Assembly: GCA_028551475.1 (NCBI GenBank)
Contig: CM052356.1
Location: forward strand, 19,371,884-19,435,883
Length of the DNA: 64,000 bases
Direction: 5' to 3'
Source: Casuarina equisetifolia
Lineage: Eukaryota; Streptophyta; Magnoliopsida; Fagales; Casuarinaceae
Shown here one piece after another: positions 1-10,490 of the stretch; within the stretch, counting starts at the first letter, position 1, and each line of letters begins with the position of its first letter. The position numbers were made by a program, and so were the translations under genes. Below the pieces are notes generated by a model. The model did no database searches. It was given only the letters and a program-made list of their open reading frames with translations, and had not been told where the DNA came from.

Positions 1-1009
1 TTGTGCTTTCTTTTAGCTCTCTGGCCTTCCGCCTCATCAACTTCCCTTCTTCACCATCCTCACCATCCTCATCACCCTCTCAATCTCCTCCCTTACGACC
101 ATTCCTCTTCCTCGTTCCAGTGCTAGCTTAACCGCCACGCTAACCTCTTCCACTAGCATGACCGCGTTCATTCTCTACTCAGCAAAAAGTGGCCACTCGA
201 TCATCGGCATGCCGTGACTGGTGCTCTCTAGTGTGGAGTTCCACCCACAGTGAGACAAAAATGCACTAGTTGATGGGTGGCCCAGCACTTGTACCTGCTG
301 AGCCCATGATGACACCACCAGCCCTAACTCTTTGTTCCTCTCAATGAAACTATCTGGCAAATACTCTTTAGGATCATCAACATCTCCTCCCACGTTGAAG
401 AAAGTACCTAAGGCGGTAGCATCGCTTGGCTTACGTGCCACTAATATGAACTATTTCTAACTCATTTCCAGACCCTAGGCTAACTCGGTGAGTTGTGCAG
501 TAGACAGAGTCCCTCCACTACCCAGTGCCACATAAAGAACCAAACTTGACGGTTGTTTGTCCAGCCATGATAAACACTCGGCGCCCAATTCACTTGTTAG
601 TGGTTCGTCCTGTTTGATTAAAGGCCCAATTTGGTGAACTGGGGGGGGTGGGTATTCCCTGATAGAAGGAGTTCTCTCTGATTGCCTTGAGTGAAGTGGG
701 TTCAAGAGCCTCCCACGAGTTCAAGAAAATCCTTGCTGCCATAGGCAAGCGTTTCATATGGAGCAATAACCACTTGTACTTGTCAGTCTTCCAATTCTGA
801 GCTTAGTCCAGCAAGTCCTCAGTCCGCACCGTCGTGTAGCCTAGCACGTTTATCAGTTCGAGAAGGTCAACGAACTCGCACTCCACATCGTGATCAAGCA
901 TCGAAAGGTATAAAGAGAAAGTAAAGAATGCAGTCGAAGGAGCGAAGAAGGAATATGTTATGAAAAGCCACGGTGGCAGCCAAGTCAACAATCCAGCAAA
1001 CCTTTTGAT

Positions 1010-1490
1010 AGACTTTTGTTACACGACACTGGGAGTAAAAGAGGCAGGACACTAAACATTTCTATTCAACCACTCACTGGGAAGTTGGCTGGTACACGTC
1101 TCAGATCAACTGCTTTGAAGTTACTGATGTGAGTAGTGGTTGGTTATGTAAGAATGTTGCTTTTGTTCATAGTTGTTCTGTAATAGGTCATAAGGAGTGC
1201 TTGCCCATATGTGTTTGCAACAATGACGCAAAAGGAATTTCTGTATAAAAACTAGTTATCTAATGAAAGAAGCAGACTTTGGCTTATGTTTCTTGGTGCT
1301 GTCTCCTTTAGAGACTAAGGTTGCAGACTCCCTTAGAGCTGTAGTTCCTTGTTCTAAATTGCATTTTCTTAGTTTCTGTTACATTCACTATAGGGAGAGG
1401 AAGGAAGAACCGTTTCCATTTCACTGACTTGAAAGATAACCCAGTTTCACGGCCTATTACCCACTCAGTATCTGCTGCCTTAACCAGAAT
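1010..1490. other. Insertion of unknown origin inside the UGT pseudogene
   Basis: UGT coding similarity stops after ELSIPKY (about 1490) and resumes at LPPWLF (about 985). The intervening 480 bp has no UGT similarity and no good ORF. I could not find a clear target duplication or terminal repeats, so it may be an old transposon fragment, filler DNA or an intron-like piece. Borders are approximate, within about 20 bp. Confidence 0.5.
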
Positions 1491-1825
1491 ATTTTGGAAT
1501 CGAAAGTTCCTTGTAGATTTTGAAAGCTTGTGTACAAAATAGATCGAGGACCAATGCTTGTAGCTTGCCCAGGTCAAGAAGCACTGACCTCGGGGCCTTT
1601 AGGCTCTCCTCTACATTGATACATAGCCAGGTCACAGCCATAGTTTCCTCGCTGACGAGGGTGGAAATATCAGCACGTGGTAGGTCAATCACATAGAGGC
1701 CAGGTGGTAGTGTGGGCGAATGAACAAGCTGGGTTTAGGGAGGGGAGGCATCCGTGGTGATGTGGAGGAAGCTGACACGAATGTCATGGTCGAGGACGAG
1801 GCACTTAGCCAGCTCAAGGAGGGGG

Positions 1826-1830
1826 ATAAC
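1826..1830. repeat. Target-site duplication, left copy (ATAAC)
   Basis: ATAAC directly abuts the left LTR and is repeated exactly at 12671-12675 beside the right LTR. One copy restores the UGT reading frame (GTT ATC on the minus strand). Confidence 0.93.
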
Positions 1831-2514
1831 TGATGGGAAAAACAATGTATAACATTTCCCACTTTGATTGAACCTGTGAGAAAATACTAAAACACCAACG
1901 ATGTATTTGAATCACAAGTAGAATAAGCAAATATCACACTCAACACAAAAGAATTTCTACATGGAAAAACCCCTCCAATGTGAAGGATAAAAAAACCACG
2001 CGACCGATCACGGAGTCCACCCAAATCTCCATTATATAAATCGTTAGGTTACAACCCAATTAAGTCCTTAACAATAGCAACAAGACTAAGATTTTCTGAT
2101 TCAACAATAATAGAATCACTAATGAATAGTGAAGAACAAGTTGTAAACAACAACTTAATCAAGAAAAGTTGGAGAAAAATCACCCAGATTTTTTACCAAG
2201 ATCTGCTGACTTCAAGAGCTCCAAATGACGATCCAACCGTTCACAATGAAGAACACCTAATCCCAAACCTGCTGACAAAAAATTAGCTCAATCAGACCAC
2301 AGATCAACCTTGATCAGACATTTGATCAACTGCTGCGCAGGGCCTCTAATTCCTGCGAAATTCTACTCTTTTCTTTTCTCTCTCTTTTCTTTTTGACAGC
2401 CACTCACCTCTTCTCTAAAGAAAAACCTTATATTTTTTTTTTAAACCTTAGGGCCACATTACCTTAATTGGACCCAATAATAAGTCCCTGAATATGGGTT
2501 GGACCAACCCAACA
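1831..2514 (-). repeat. Copia 3' LTR
   Basis: 684 bp starting TG and ending CA. It aligns along its whole length with 11985-12670. For a minus-strand element this left copy is the 3' LTR. A polypurine tract lies immediately inside it. Confidence 0.94.
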
Positions 2515-2527
2515 ATTCTCCCCCTCC
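2515..2527 (-). other. Copia polypurine tract
   Basis: The minus strand reads GGAGGGGGAGAAT directly upstream of the 3' LTR start TGTTGGG. This is the expected plus-strand primer site. Confidence 0.85.
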
Positions 2528-2561
2528 AACCTAAATAAGGGAGATTTTATATGTCTATTTT

Positions 2562-4075
2562 TCAAGCACAATTCAAACCGGCCTCATGCCGACAAAACTC
2601 AAACTTTTCTTGCCATAGAGCCTTTGTCATCATATTAGAACCGTTATCCTCAGTATGTACTTTTTCAACTGCAACCTCTTTGGTTTCCATGATATCTCGT
2701 ATCGAATGATACCTTACATCAATATGCTTTGATCTTTGATAAAAAGTAGAGTTCTTAACAAGACATATAGCGCTTTGACTATCATAAAATAACACATACT
2801 TTTCTTGCACAAAACTAAGTTCTTTTATGAATTCCTTCATCCAAAGTAATTCTTTACATGCTTTCGTTGTTGCAATAAATTCTGCTTCCATTGTAGATAA
2901 AACAATATATTTTTGTAATCTTGATTGCCATGCCACAACTCTCCCTGAAAACTTAATCAAGTAGCCTGAAGTAGATCTTCTATTATCAATATCCCCTGCC
3001 ATATCAAAATTTGTATATCCCACAAGAATAGGCTTATCACTCTCAAATGAAAGTTTCAAACTAGAAGTGCCTCGAAGATACCTTAGAATCCACTTCACTG
3101 CATTCCAATATTCTCTTCCAAGATTAGAAGTAAATCTGCTAACTACTCCAACTACATAAGCTATATCTGGCCTTGTACAAATCATTACATACATTAAACA
3201 ACCAACAGCCGAAGCATAAGGAACTCTTTCCATATCTTTTCTGTCTTCCTCATCTGTAGGACATTGTTTCTTACTAAGCTTAAAGTGTGTAGCAAGAGGC
3301 GTGCTCACCACTTTAGCTTTATCCATACAAAACCTTTGAAGCACTTTCTTGATGTACTCTTCTTGAGACAACCATAACTTCTTGGCTTTTCTATCACAAC
3401 TAACTCTCATACCAAGAATTTGCTTCACTGAGCCTAAGTCTTTCATTGAAAATGACTTACTTAACTCCTGCTTCAACTTTTTAATTCTTGCAGCATTCCT
3501 ACCAACTATAAGCATGTTATCTACATAAAGCAGTAGAATGATAAAGTCATCATCTAAGAACTTCTGCACAAATACACAATAATCAAAATTTGTCTTCTTA
3601 TAAGCTTGCTCCCCCATAAAAGACTCAAATTTTCGATATCATTGTCTCAGTGCTTGTTTTAAGCCATATAAACTTTTCTTTAGCTTGCAAACATAGTTCT
3701 CTTTACCTTTTTCTTTAAAACCCTCTAGTTACTCCATATAAATTTCTTCATTGAGGTCACCATAAAGAAAAGCAATCTTTACATCCATTTGCTCAATTTC
3801 AAGATCAAGACTGGCAGCCAATTCCAAAACCACTCGAATTGAGGACATTTTCACAACAGGTGAGAAAATCTCATCATAATCAATTCCCTTTTTCTGACTG
3901 AAACCTTTAACAACTAGTCTGGCTTTGTATTGAGGTTATGAAGAATTTTCATCATGCTTCAATCTATAAATCCAACAATTCTTCAAAACTTTCTTGCCCT
4001 TAGGCAATGTCACTAACTCAAATGTTTGATTATCATTCAAAGATTTCAACTCATCTTGTATTGCATCAACCCATA
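2562..4075 (-). pseudogene. Copia reverse transcriptase and RNase H, damaged
   Basis: The open part (2562-3617, 351 codons) carries the second half of the RT and the RNase H domain. The RT active-site box reads LLLYVDNMLIVG, with Asn where the second catalytic Asp of YVDD is expected. RNase H motifs follow: STSGYLIKF, VVAWQSRLQ, STMEAEF and SKHIDVRYH. The usual GY-SDAD-AGD box is GYTNFDMAGD, so another acidic residue has changed. Upstream, 3618-4075 still resembles the RT N-terminus (WVDAIQDELKSLNDN, LKKSLYGLKQ) but contains stops. The region ends where the nested gypsy LTR starts. Confidence 0.92.
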
Positions 4076-4090
4076 ACTATGAGGTACTAA

Positions 4091-5112
4091 TGTAGATTAT
4101 GTATGCTTGCAAGAGGGATAATATCTATGTGATGGCGGAACTTCCTAATTTATTTATTATCCTATGTCTAAGTATAGCAAACCTACTTAGTTCATTAATT
4201 CACTATATTTCTATATGTGAATTGAAACAAACCAAATGCATTAGGATCTATGAACATTCCCAGTTTACAATAAATCTTTCGATTATCTTATCACCAAAAG
4301 CCACACAAACAACATGGTATATGTCTATCCACATTTAATTCATGGTTATATATTATAAGAAGCAATTGCATATTATTACCTCTCAGTCTCAAACATGCAC
4401 ATCAAATCATTCAAGTGGTGGCCAATCACTTAAAAGCATTAATCATAATAATATATAACTCACATAAATAAAATATCTTGCAAAACATAATAATCATAAG
4501 ATTCATACCATCATAATTTGGTTACATCGTAGCTCTAACAAAAATAAACTAAAGCATAAAGAAATAATGAGGAAGAATGGTAATAAGAAATAAAGAAAGC
4601 ATCTTGAATCCAAGAACAAAAAGTCTGTCACCCTTTTTGTCTTCTTTTCAAGAAAACCTTGAATTCTTGGCCTTTTTCTTGAGTTATGCTCAATTTCCTC
4701 CTCCCCCTTTCTTTTGCCTCTTCTCTTCTCTTAAATAAGGTTTAGGTTTAGACCTACTCTTATCCTAGTAGAATTAGGTCTTAGAGATCTAAAACAATTG
4801 AGTTTTAAACTCCTAATTTAATTAGGCTTTGAACTCCTAATATGATTAGGTTTTCTAATTATTTAGAAAATCCAATAACAATAAAATCTAATAACAATCA
4901 TTCAAAGCCCAAGCCCATCTTGACTCTCTTAATCCTGATATTATGATTTTGCCACACAATAAGCATCAGGCTCTCCATGTTCATCTCTTTTTGTGCTACA
5001 TAAACAAGATAAATTTAAGTAAATAAAAAGGAGTTCAAATATTTTCTCACAATTATTAAAGTTATTTATTGCATAAAATAGGTAAAATAACTCTATAAAA
5101 ATAAAGTTATCA
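4091..5112 (-). repeat. Gypsy 3' LTR, truncated
   Basis: This copy aligns with 9029-10063 and ends GAGTTATCA like the other. It lacks the last 230 bp or so that the right copy has (8797-9028). Its left border abuts copia pol. A short shared string (CATAACTA, and nearby GTACTAATG) at the junction suggests a microhomology deletion. A small indel separates the copies near 4993 and 9929. Confidence 0.87.
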
Positions 5113-5127
5113 AAACCCCTAAACTTA
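5113..5127 (-). other. Gypsy polypurine-type tract
   Basis: The minus strand reads AGTTTAGGGGTTT just before TGATAAC, the LTR start. This is the position and composition of an Athila-type plus-strand primer site. Confidence 0.6.
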
Positions 5128-6730
5128 ACATTTTGCTAGTCCTCTAGCAAAAGCAATAAACAATATATGTTTTAGACAAAATCCCTTCATGATATTCTCC
5201 CATAATTGCTCAACTTAACAATTCAAAGAAAAATATAGCTTTCATCCAAACACCACAATTGTTTCATAAGATAAGATAGACTCTTAACTATGTTGACCAC
5301 ATGTGTGTGTGTGTGAGTCCTCATCTTTTTCAACTATATGCACTCCAAATAGATTCACATTAATATGCAATCTCTCAAAATCTTTAACCAAACCTCATAT
5401 GTTTGCTTTTCATTCCTCTCTCCACTAATGTAAGCCAATTATCTAATCAAAAATCAATAGGACTTTTATAAGCTTGTAATGTAAGGTTGGGCTAGGGGTA
5501 AGATAAAAGTCATTTAAGCTTAATTCACCCATGAACACATTACTTTCTAGGATCTCATCGAAAACTCTTGTCACTTTCTACCATCATTTTTCTCATTCTT
5601 TTTCGTCTAAAAATGTTTGATTTCACTTGGATTCTAATACTCACAAAGCCACAATCATGCTTGCATCAATAAAACAAGTAAAAGTACTAGACATGTAGTC
5701 ACTATACTCTTATCTTGCCAATCATTTCAATTACTATGCTTAATGGCCTAATTCAAAACATTGAATGGCTTAAATATGATAAGGAATGATAAGAGGATTC
5801 CATTCTTGGGCAAATGTTGTACTTCCTTTCTTTTCTTTTCTTTTCTTTCTCTTTTTTTTTTGTAAAAATGAAATACTATGCCCCACTTAATCATTGTAAT
5901 CAATTTCTTCCCATGTTCCATCTTCCTTTCAACCTTTATTCATCTCAAACAAACTTTCATCCTACAAGTTAACATGTTCATGGGTGTAGGACGATAAGAT
6001 AAGTTGTTTAAGGCTTATGGCTATATATATATGGGTGTCATTAAAAAAAATGGATAAGAATCAAGGTTTAGCGGAGTAACTGGTGATAAATAAATAGGGT
6101 TGGCTTGAAAGGCTCAAACGATCCAAAGAATGGCCTAAATCATTTTCTCAATTAGATGCAGCGTAGGATTTCGCCTCAAGAGAAAATCAAACAAATTCTA
6201 AGATTCAGGTAAGATCTAAGAAAATCACATACTTCACATGAATGTTCTCTAGAGATACACACAATTTTAAAAATGAAGGACTTTTAGTACTCAATAGGTG
6301 GATCAACATAATCAAAATCACATTTAACTCACACCACAATTGTAGGTTTAAACAAAATCTATATCTTCCAAAGAATCACCAAGAATTCACAATATGGGAT
6401 GTAATCATGACATAAAAAAAATTTCAATCAAATTTAGCACAAAGGTTCTTTCCCTACCCCCAAACTTGAATGAAGCATTGTCCTCAATGCAAAAACAAAA
6501 TAAAGCAATAATAATGAAGGAATAGGAATGAGAAAACTCCCTTGATTGTAGGTTATATCCATGTAGAGCTCTGAGGAAATGATGGTGACAAAACTTCTAA
6601 TGAAAAGACTAAAACGAAATTGCTTGGATTGCCTCCTAAGAAGCGCTTGCTTTATAGTTTTCAGCCAAACTATTCTGGATGTTGTTACTCAAGGAGGATG
6701 GAACTCCAACAGTTTCAGAGACAGTTTGTA
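5128..6730 (-). other. Non-coding tail of the nested gypsy element
   Basis: About 1.6 kb lies between the gag-like frame and the 3' LTR, without coding similarity. It holds a short (GT)n run near 5305-5316, a CTTTT microsatellite at about 5826-5850 and the string GGATTGCCTCCTAAGAAGCGCTTG near 6625-6650, reminiscent of a motif I associate with Athila tails. The missing pol genes would have lain at the right-hand end of this interval. Confidence 0.6.
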
Positions 6731-8521
6731 TCATTTGATGGTTGTGCATTCTTCAATAAGCACAACTGTCTCATATACTTCCAGCTTCCTTTTGTTCTCC
6801 AGTCTCTTATTCAAAAGTTTTGCACAACTAGATATTTGAACTGGAGTATCTGCAAAAGGAATGTTAATGTGCAGTTTTAAAGATATATCGAGGAATTCCA
6901 AAAACTGCTTATCTTTTACGCATTGTTGGAATCTTTGGGGAGATGGAGCTGAAGGCATAAAGGACATAGGATTTTCTGGAACAAGCTTGCTCCTAAGTGC
7001 CTCCTCAAGTTGCATGCTGACATCTTTATCATTATCTTTGAGACTCTCCTTGTCAACATAAACTTCTCCTACTTGCTTGCCACATGTTAGGGTTATTACC
7101 TTTGCGGTATCTATAAAGCTTTTCTCCACATTGCTAGGCAAAAGACCCTCTTGATTCTCTGAGATCATGTTGATCAATTGACTCATCTACACCTCTAATT
7201 TTCTTATTGAAGCTTCTTGATTTTGAAGGCTCACATCTTGGTTCAGAATTCTCACTTCAGTACTCTCCATAAAATTTTGTATGGTGATGGCTAGGTTGGT
7301 GACTATATTATCTCTAGGGTTTTCCTTCATATTGCTAGGCAAAAGACCCTCTTGTCTCTCTAAAAGCATATTGACCAACTGACCCATTTACAACTCTAAT
7401 TTTTTTATTGAAGCTTCCTGATTCTGAAATCTTGCTTCAATCTTTTTCATAAAGTTTTGTGTGGTGCTGGCCAGCTCTCTAATCATGTCTTCTGAGTTAG
7501 GTTTCACCTTTTCTGTTTGCCAAAATGTTGGTTGCAATCTCATCTCACTTGGGTTACTCCATGAAAGATTTTGATGGTTTTGTCATCCCAAATTGTATAC
7601 GTTGGAGTAAGGATCATTTTGTGACCTATTATGAATTCCAACAAAATTAGCATAATCATTATAATGAGCATGAGGGTTACCTACTTGACATTCTGTGCTC
7701 TCATGTGCTCCACCACAAAATTCACATGCTTTACTCTGATGTCTCACAACTGGAATACTTAGGTTGTCTATCTTCTTATCGAGCACTTCCAATTGTGCAT
7801 ACATTGTGGTGAAGATATCTATTCCATGGACTCCACTTGTTTAATGCATTGGTGGTCTTTTAGTAGACCATTGATAGCTATTGAATGTCATCTCCTCTAA
7901 AGCCTCATATGCCTCTTTTGGCATTTTGTTGTGTAAGGACCCTCCTGCAGTTGCATCAATTATGAAACGAAGATTTGTATTAGATCCATCATAAAAAATT
8001 TGTACCTGTAACCATATGGGTAGTCCATGATGTAGACATCTCCTCAAAAGTTCCTTGAATCTTTCCCAAGCTTCATATAGTGATTCGTTATCCATTTGTG
8101 TAAAAGTGATAATATCTTTGCGCATTTTTGCAGATTTTGCAAAAAGAAAGAACTTACGAAGAAATTTCTGAGCCAAATCATTCCATGTGGTAATTGATCT
8201 TGTAGGAAGAGAATAGAGCCAACTTTTGGCTTTGTCCTTAAGAGAAAATGGAAATAGTCTTAACCTGATAGCATCATCTGTGACTCCATTGTATTTAATT
8301 AGGTCACAGATTTCAAGGAAGGCTTCAATGTGAGCATTTGGATCATCATTTGGTAGCCCATTAAATTGCAAGGAGTTTTGAAGCATCTGGATGAATGCTG
8401 CCTTGATCTCAAAGTTGCTTGCCTGAATTTTAGGCCTTTTAATGCTTGATGTAGCATTCTAAAATATTGGTGCAACATAGTCTTTTAAAAATCTATATGT
8501 ACCATCATATCTTTCCATCAT
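6731..8521 (-). pseudogene. Athila-like gag polyprotein, several in-frame stops
   Basis: One reading frame runs from ATG 8521 to 6731, interrupted only by stop codons. It includes a retrotransposon gag domain (KDKAKSWLYSLP, WNDLAQKFLRKFF, ESLYEAWERFKELLRRC, about 7990-8390). A degenerate zinc knuckle follows (CEFCGGAHESTEC, about 7710), then a repeated coiled region, then an Athila-type segment toward protease (FPQRF-like SPQRFQQCVKDKQF and KLHINIPFADTPVQ). Stops occur after IF near 8460, after PPMH at about 7840, after NLG at about 7580, and after LEL and LEV around 7388 and 7187. The reading frame is kept throughout, so decay was mostly by substitution. Confidence 0.88.
7187..7590 (-). repeat. 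Internal tandem duplication in gag, about 200 bp
   Basis: Two adjacent copies encode the same pattern. Copy one reads NQEASIKKLEL, stop, MGQLVNMLLERQEGLLPSN. Copy two reads NQEASIRKLEV, stop, MSQLINMISENQEGLLPSN. Both keep the reading frame and both have a stop at the same place. Confidence 0.75.
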
Positions 8522-8767
8522 TGTTACTTAATCTTTCACAATAACAACTTAACAAGGAATTTTTTTTTTCAAAATAAAAATAATGAAGCAAAATAAAAAT
8601 AAAACAAAAAAATGATTTTTTTTCTTTTTTTTTAAGAACTAGAGAAAAAAAATTTCAAGAATTAAAAGAAATAATTTTTATTTAAAAAAATTTAAAAGAA
8701 AATAAAAGCTAGATTAAACCTAGAAATCATTCGATATTAATATTAATCAGCAGTAAAACAACCAATC

Positions 8768-8784
8768 CTCGGCAACAGCGCCAA
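8768..8784 (-). other. Gypsy primer-binding site (Asp-tRNA type)
   Basis: The minus strand reads TTGGCGCTGTTGCCGAG, close to the TGGCGCCGTTGCC site typical of Athila and related plant gypsy elements. It lies 12 bp inside the 5' LTR. Confidence 0.85.
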
Positions 8785-8796
8785 AAACTTGTTCAG

Positions 8797-10063
8797 TGAT
8801 TTTTAAATGCAAGTGAATATGTTGAACAAGTAATATAATGATAAGGAAAGTATCATCCCACAGAGATTGGTGATTATTATGCCAACTAATTACTAACGAT
8901 GAACAACTCCTAGAATTTATCTAACAAATCCAAATTGATAGAGAATAAACTAATCAACTAAATTTAATAAAACTAAATATACAAAATATGTTAGAGTGTT
9001 CGATTTCAGCATAACTAGGAAGTACTAATGTAGATTATGTATGCTTGCAAGAGGGATAATATCTATGTGATGGCGGAACTTCCTAATTTATTTACTATCC
9101 TATGTCTAGGTATAGTAAACCTACTTAGTTCATTAATTCACTATATTTCTATATGTGAATTAAAACAAACCAAATACATTAGGATCTATGAACATTCCCA
9201 GTTTACAATAAATCTTTCAATTATCTTATCACCAAAAGCCACACAAACAACATGGTATATGTCTATGCACATTTAATTCATGGTTATATATTATAAGAAG
9301 CAATTACATATTATTACCTCTCAGTCTTAAATATGCACATCAAATCATTCAAGTGGTGGCCAATCACTTAAAAGCATTAATCATAATAATATATAACTCA
9401 CATAAATAAAATATCTTGCAAAACATAATAATCATAAGATTCATACCATCATAATTAGGTTACATCGTAGCTCTAACAAAAATAAACTAAAGCATAAAGA
9501 AATAATGAGGAAGAATGGTAATAAAAAATAAAGAAAACATCTTGAATCCAAGAACAAAAAGTCTGTCACCCTTTTTGTCTTCTTTTCAAGAAAACCTTGA
9601 ATTCTTGGCCTCTTTCTTGAGTTATGCTCAATTTCCTCCTCCCCCTTTCTTTTGCCTCTTCTCTTCTCTTAAATAAGGTTTAGGTTTAGACCTACTCTTA
9701 TCCTAGTAGAATTAGGTCTTAGAGATCTAAAACAATTGAGTTTTAAACTCCTAATTTAATTAGGCTTTGAACTCCTAATATGATTAGATTTTCTAATTAT
9801 TTAGAAAATCCAATAACAATAAAATCTAATAACAATCATTCAAAGCCCAAGCCCATCTTGACTCTCTTGATCCTGATATTAAGATTTTGCCACACAATAA
9901 GCATCAGGCTCTCCATGTTCATCTCTTTTCTCCTTGCCTTCTTGTGCTATATAAACAAGATAAATTTAAGTAAATAAAGAGGAGTTCAAATGTTTTTTCA
10001 CAATTATTAAAGTTATTTATTGCCTAAAATAGGTAAAATAACTCTATAAAAATAGAGTTATCA
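8797..10063 (-). repeat. Gypsy 5' LTR, full length
   Basis: 1267 bp; on the minus strand it starts TGATAACTC and ends AAAAATCA. Its first 1035 bp or so match the left LTR. Short ORFs inside both LTR copies have no gene similarity. The copia integrase sequence (PKTFWGEAL) resumes directly at 10064. Confidence 0.88.
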
Positions 10064-10490
10064 GTAATGCCTCACCCCAAAATGTCTTTGGCAGGTTAGC
10101 ATTTGAAATCATGCATCTAACTCTCTCAACCAATGTCTTGTTCATTCTTTCTGCTATACCATTCAACTAAGGTGTTTTTGGAGGTGTCTTCTGATGTCGA
10201 ATACCATGTTGCCTACAATACTCATCAAATGGTCCAATGTACTCACCACCATTGTCTGATTGAATACATTTCAACTTCTTTCCAGTTTGCCACTCTATTG
10301 AAACTTGAAATTACTTAAACACATCTAGCACTTGATCTTTTGACATCAAAACATAAACCCAAACCTTTCTTGAGTAGTCATTAATAAAGGTCACAAAGTA
10401 GGATGCTCCACCAAGCGTCATCGGGTTAACTAGGCCACAAACATCTGAGTGTACTAACTCCAAGAAATCTGATTTTCTTGAATGAGGTGA
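10064..10490 (-). pseudogene. Copia integrase core, damaged
   Basis: The minus strand encodes HSDVCGLVNPMTLGG, SYFVTFINDYSRKVWVY, IQSDNGGEY, then GIRHQKTPPKTP and NGIAERMNKTL, ending ANLPKTFWGEAL. The D and D,E residues of the rve core can be recognised in HSDV, QSDNGGEY and AERMNKTL. The frame is shifted relative to the upstream protease frame (break near 10480), and two stops interrupt it (near 10316 and 10167). The nested gypsy element cuts it off. Confidence 0.85.

Larger units (their letters stand above)
1..1830 (-). pseudogene. UGT72-type glycosyltransferase pseudogene, main part
   Basis: This is the body of a UDP-glycosyltransferase gene, reading leftwards and running off the left edge. 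Intact family members transfer glucose from UDP-glucose to phenolics or hydroquinone in the cytosol. Matches in order are HDIRVSFLHITTDASPP near the N-terminus, VVDLF-like VLDLFCTQAF (about 1545), LPPWLFITYSFFA (about 985), YKWLLLHMKR (about 780), and the UGT signature [28 protein letters not shown] at 195-310, with the HCGWNS core intact. It is broken by an in-frame TAA at 1735-1737, a frameshift at the G-run near 640, three TAG codons between 450 and 480, a TAG near 170, further frame loss near 30, and about 480 bp of foreign sequence at 1010-1490. The first 24 codons lie at 12671-12744, beyond a retrotransposon. Assignment to UGT72 rests on motif resemblance by eye. Confidence 0.88.
4091..10063 (-). 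mobile_element. Nested Athila-like Ty3/gypsy element, non-autonomous
   Basis: A minus-strand LTR element inserted in the copia pol gene. It has a full right-hand 5' LTR (8797-10063), an Asp-type primer-binding site, a gag-like frame, a long non-coding tail and a truncated left-hand 3' LTR (4091-5112). No reverse transcriptase, RNase H or integrase similarity is visible, so most of pol is gone. The gag, the TTGGCGC primer site and the TGATAACTC LTR start fit Athila-type elements and their large non-autonomous derivatives. Copia sequence resumes on both sides, but with a gap of roughly 200 codons. Confidence 0.88.

Noticed and set aside
4099-9276. Two nearly identical 79-codon ORFs at 4099-4338 and 9037-9276
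   Set aside because: They are the same place in the two gypsy LTRs and are antisense to the element; duplication comes from the LTRs.
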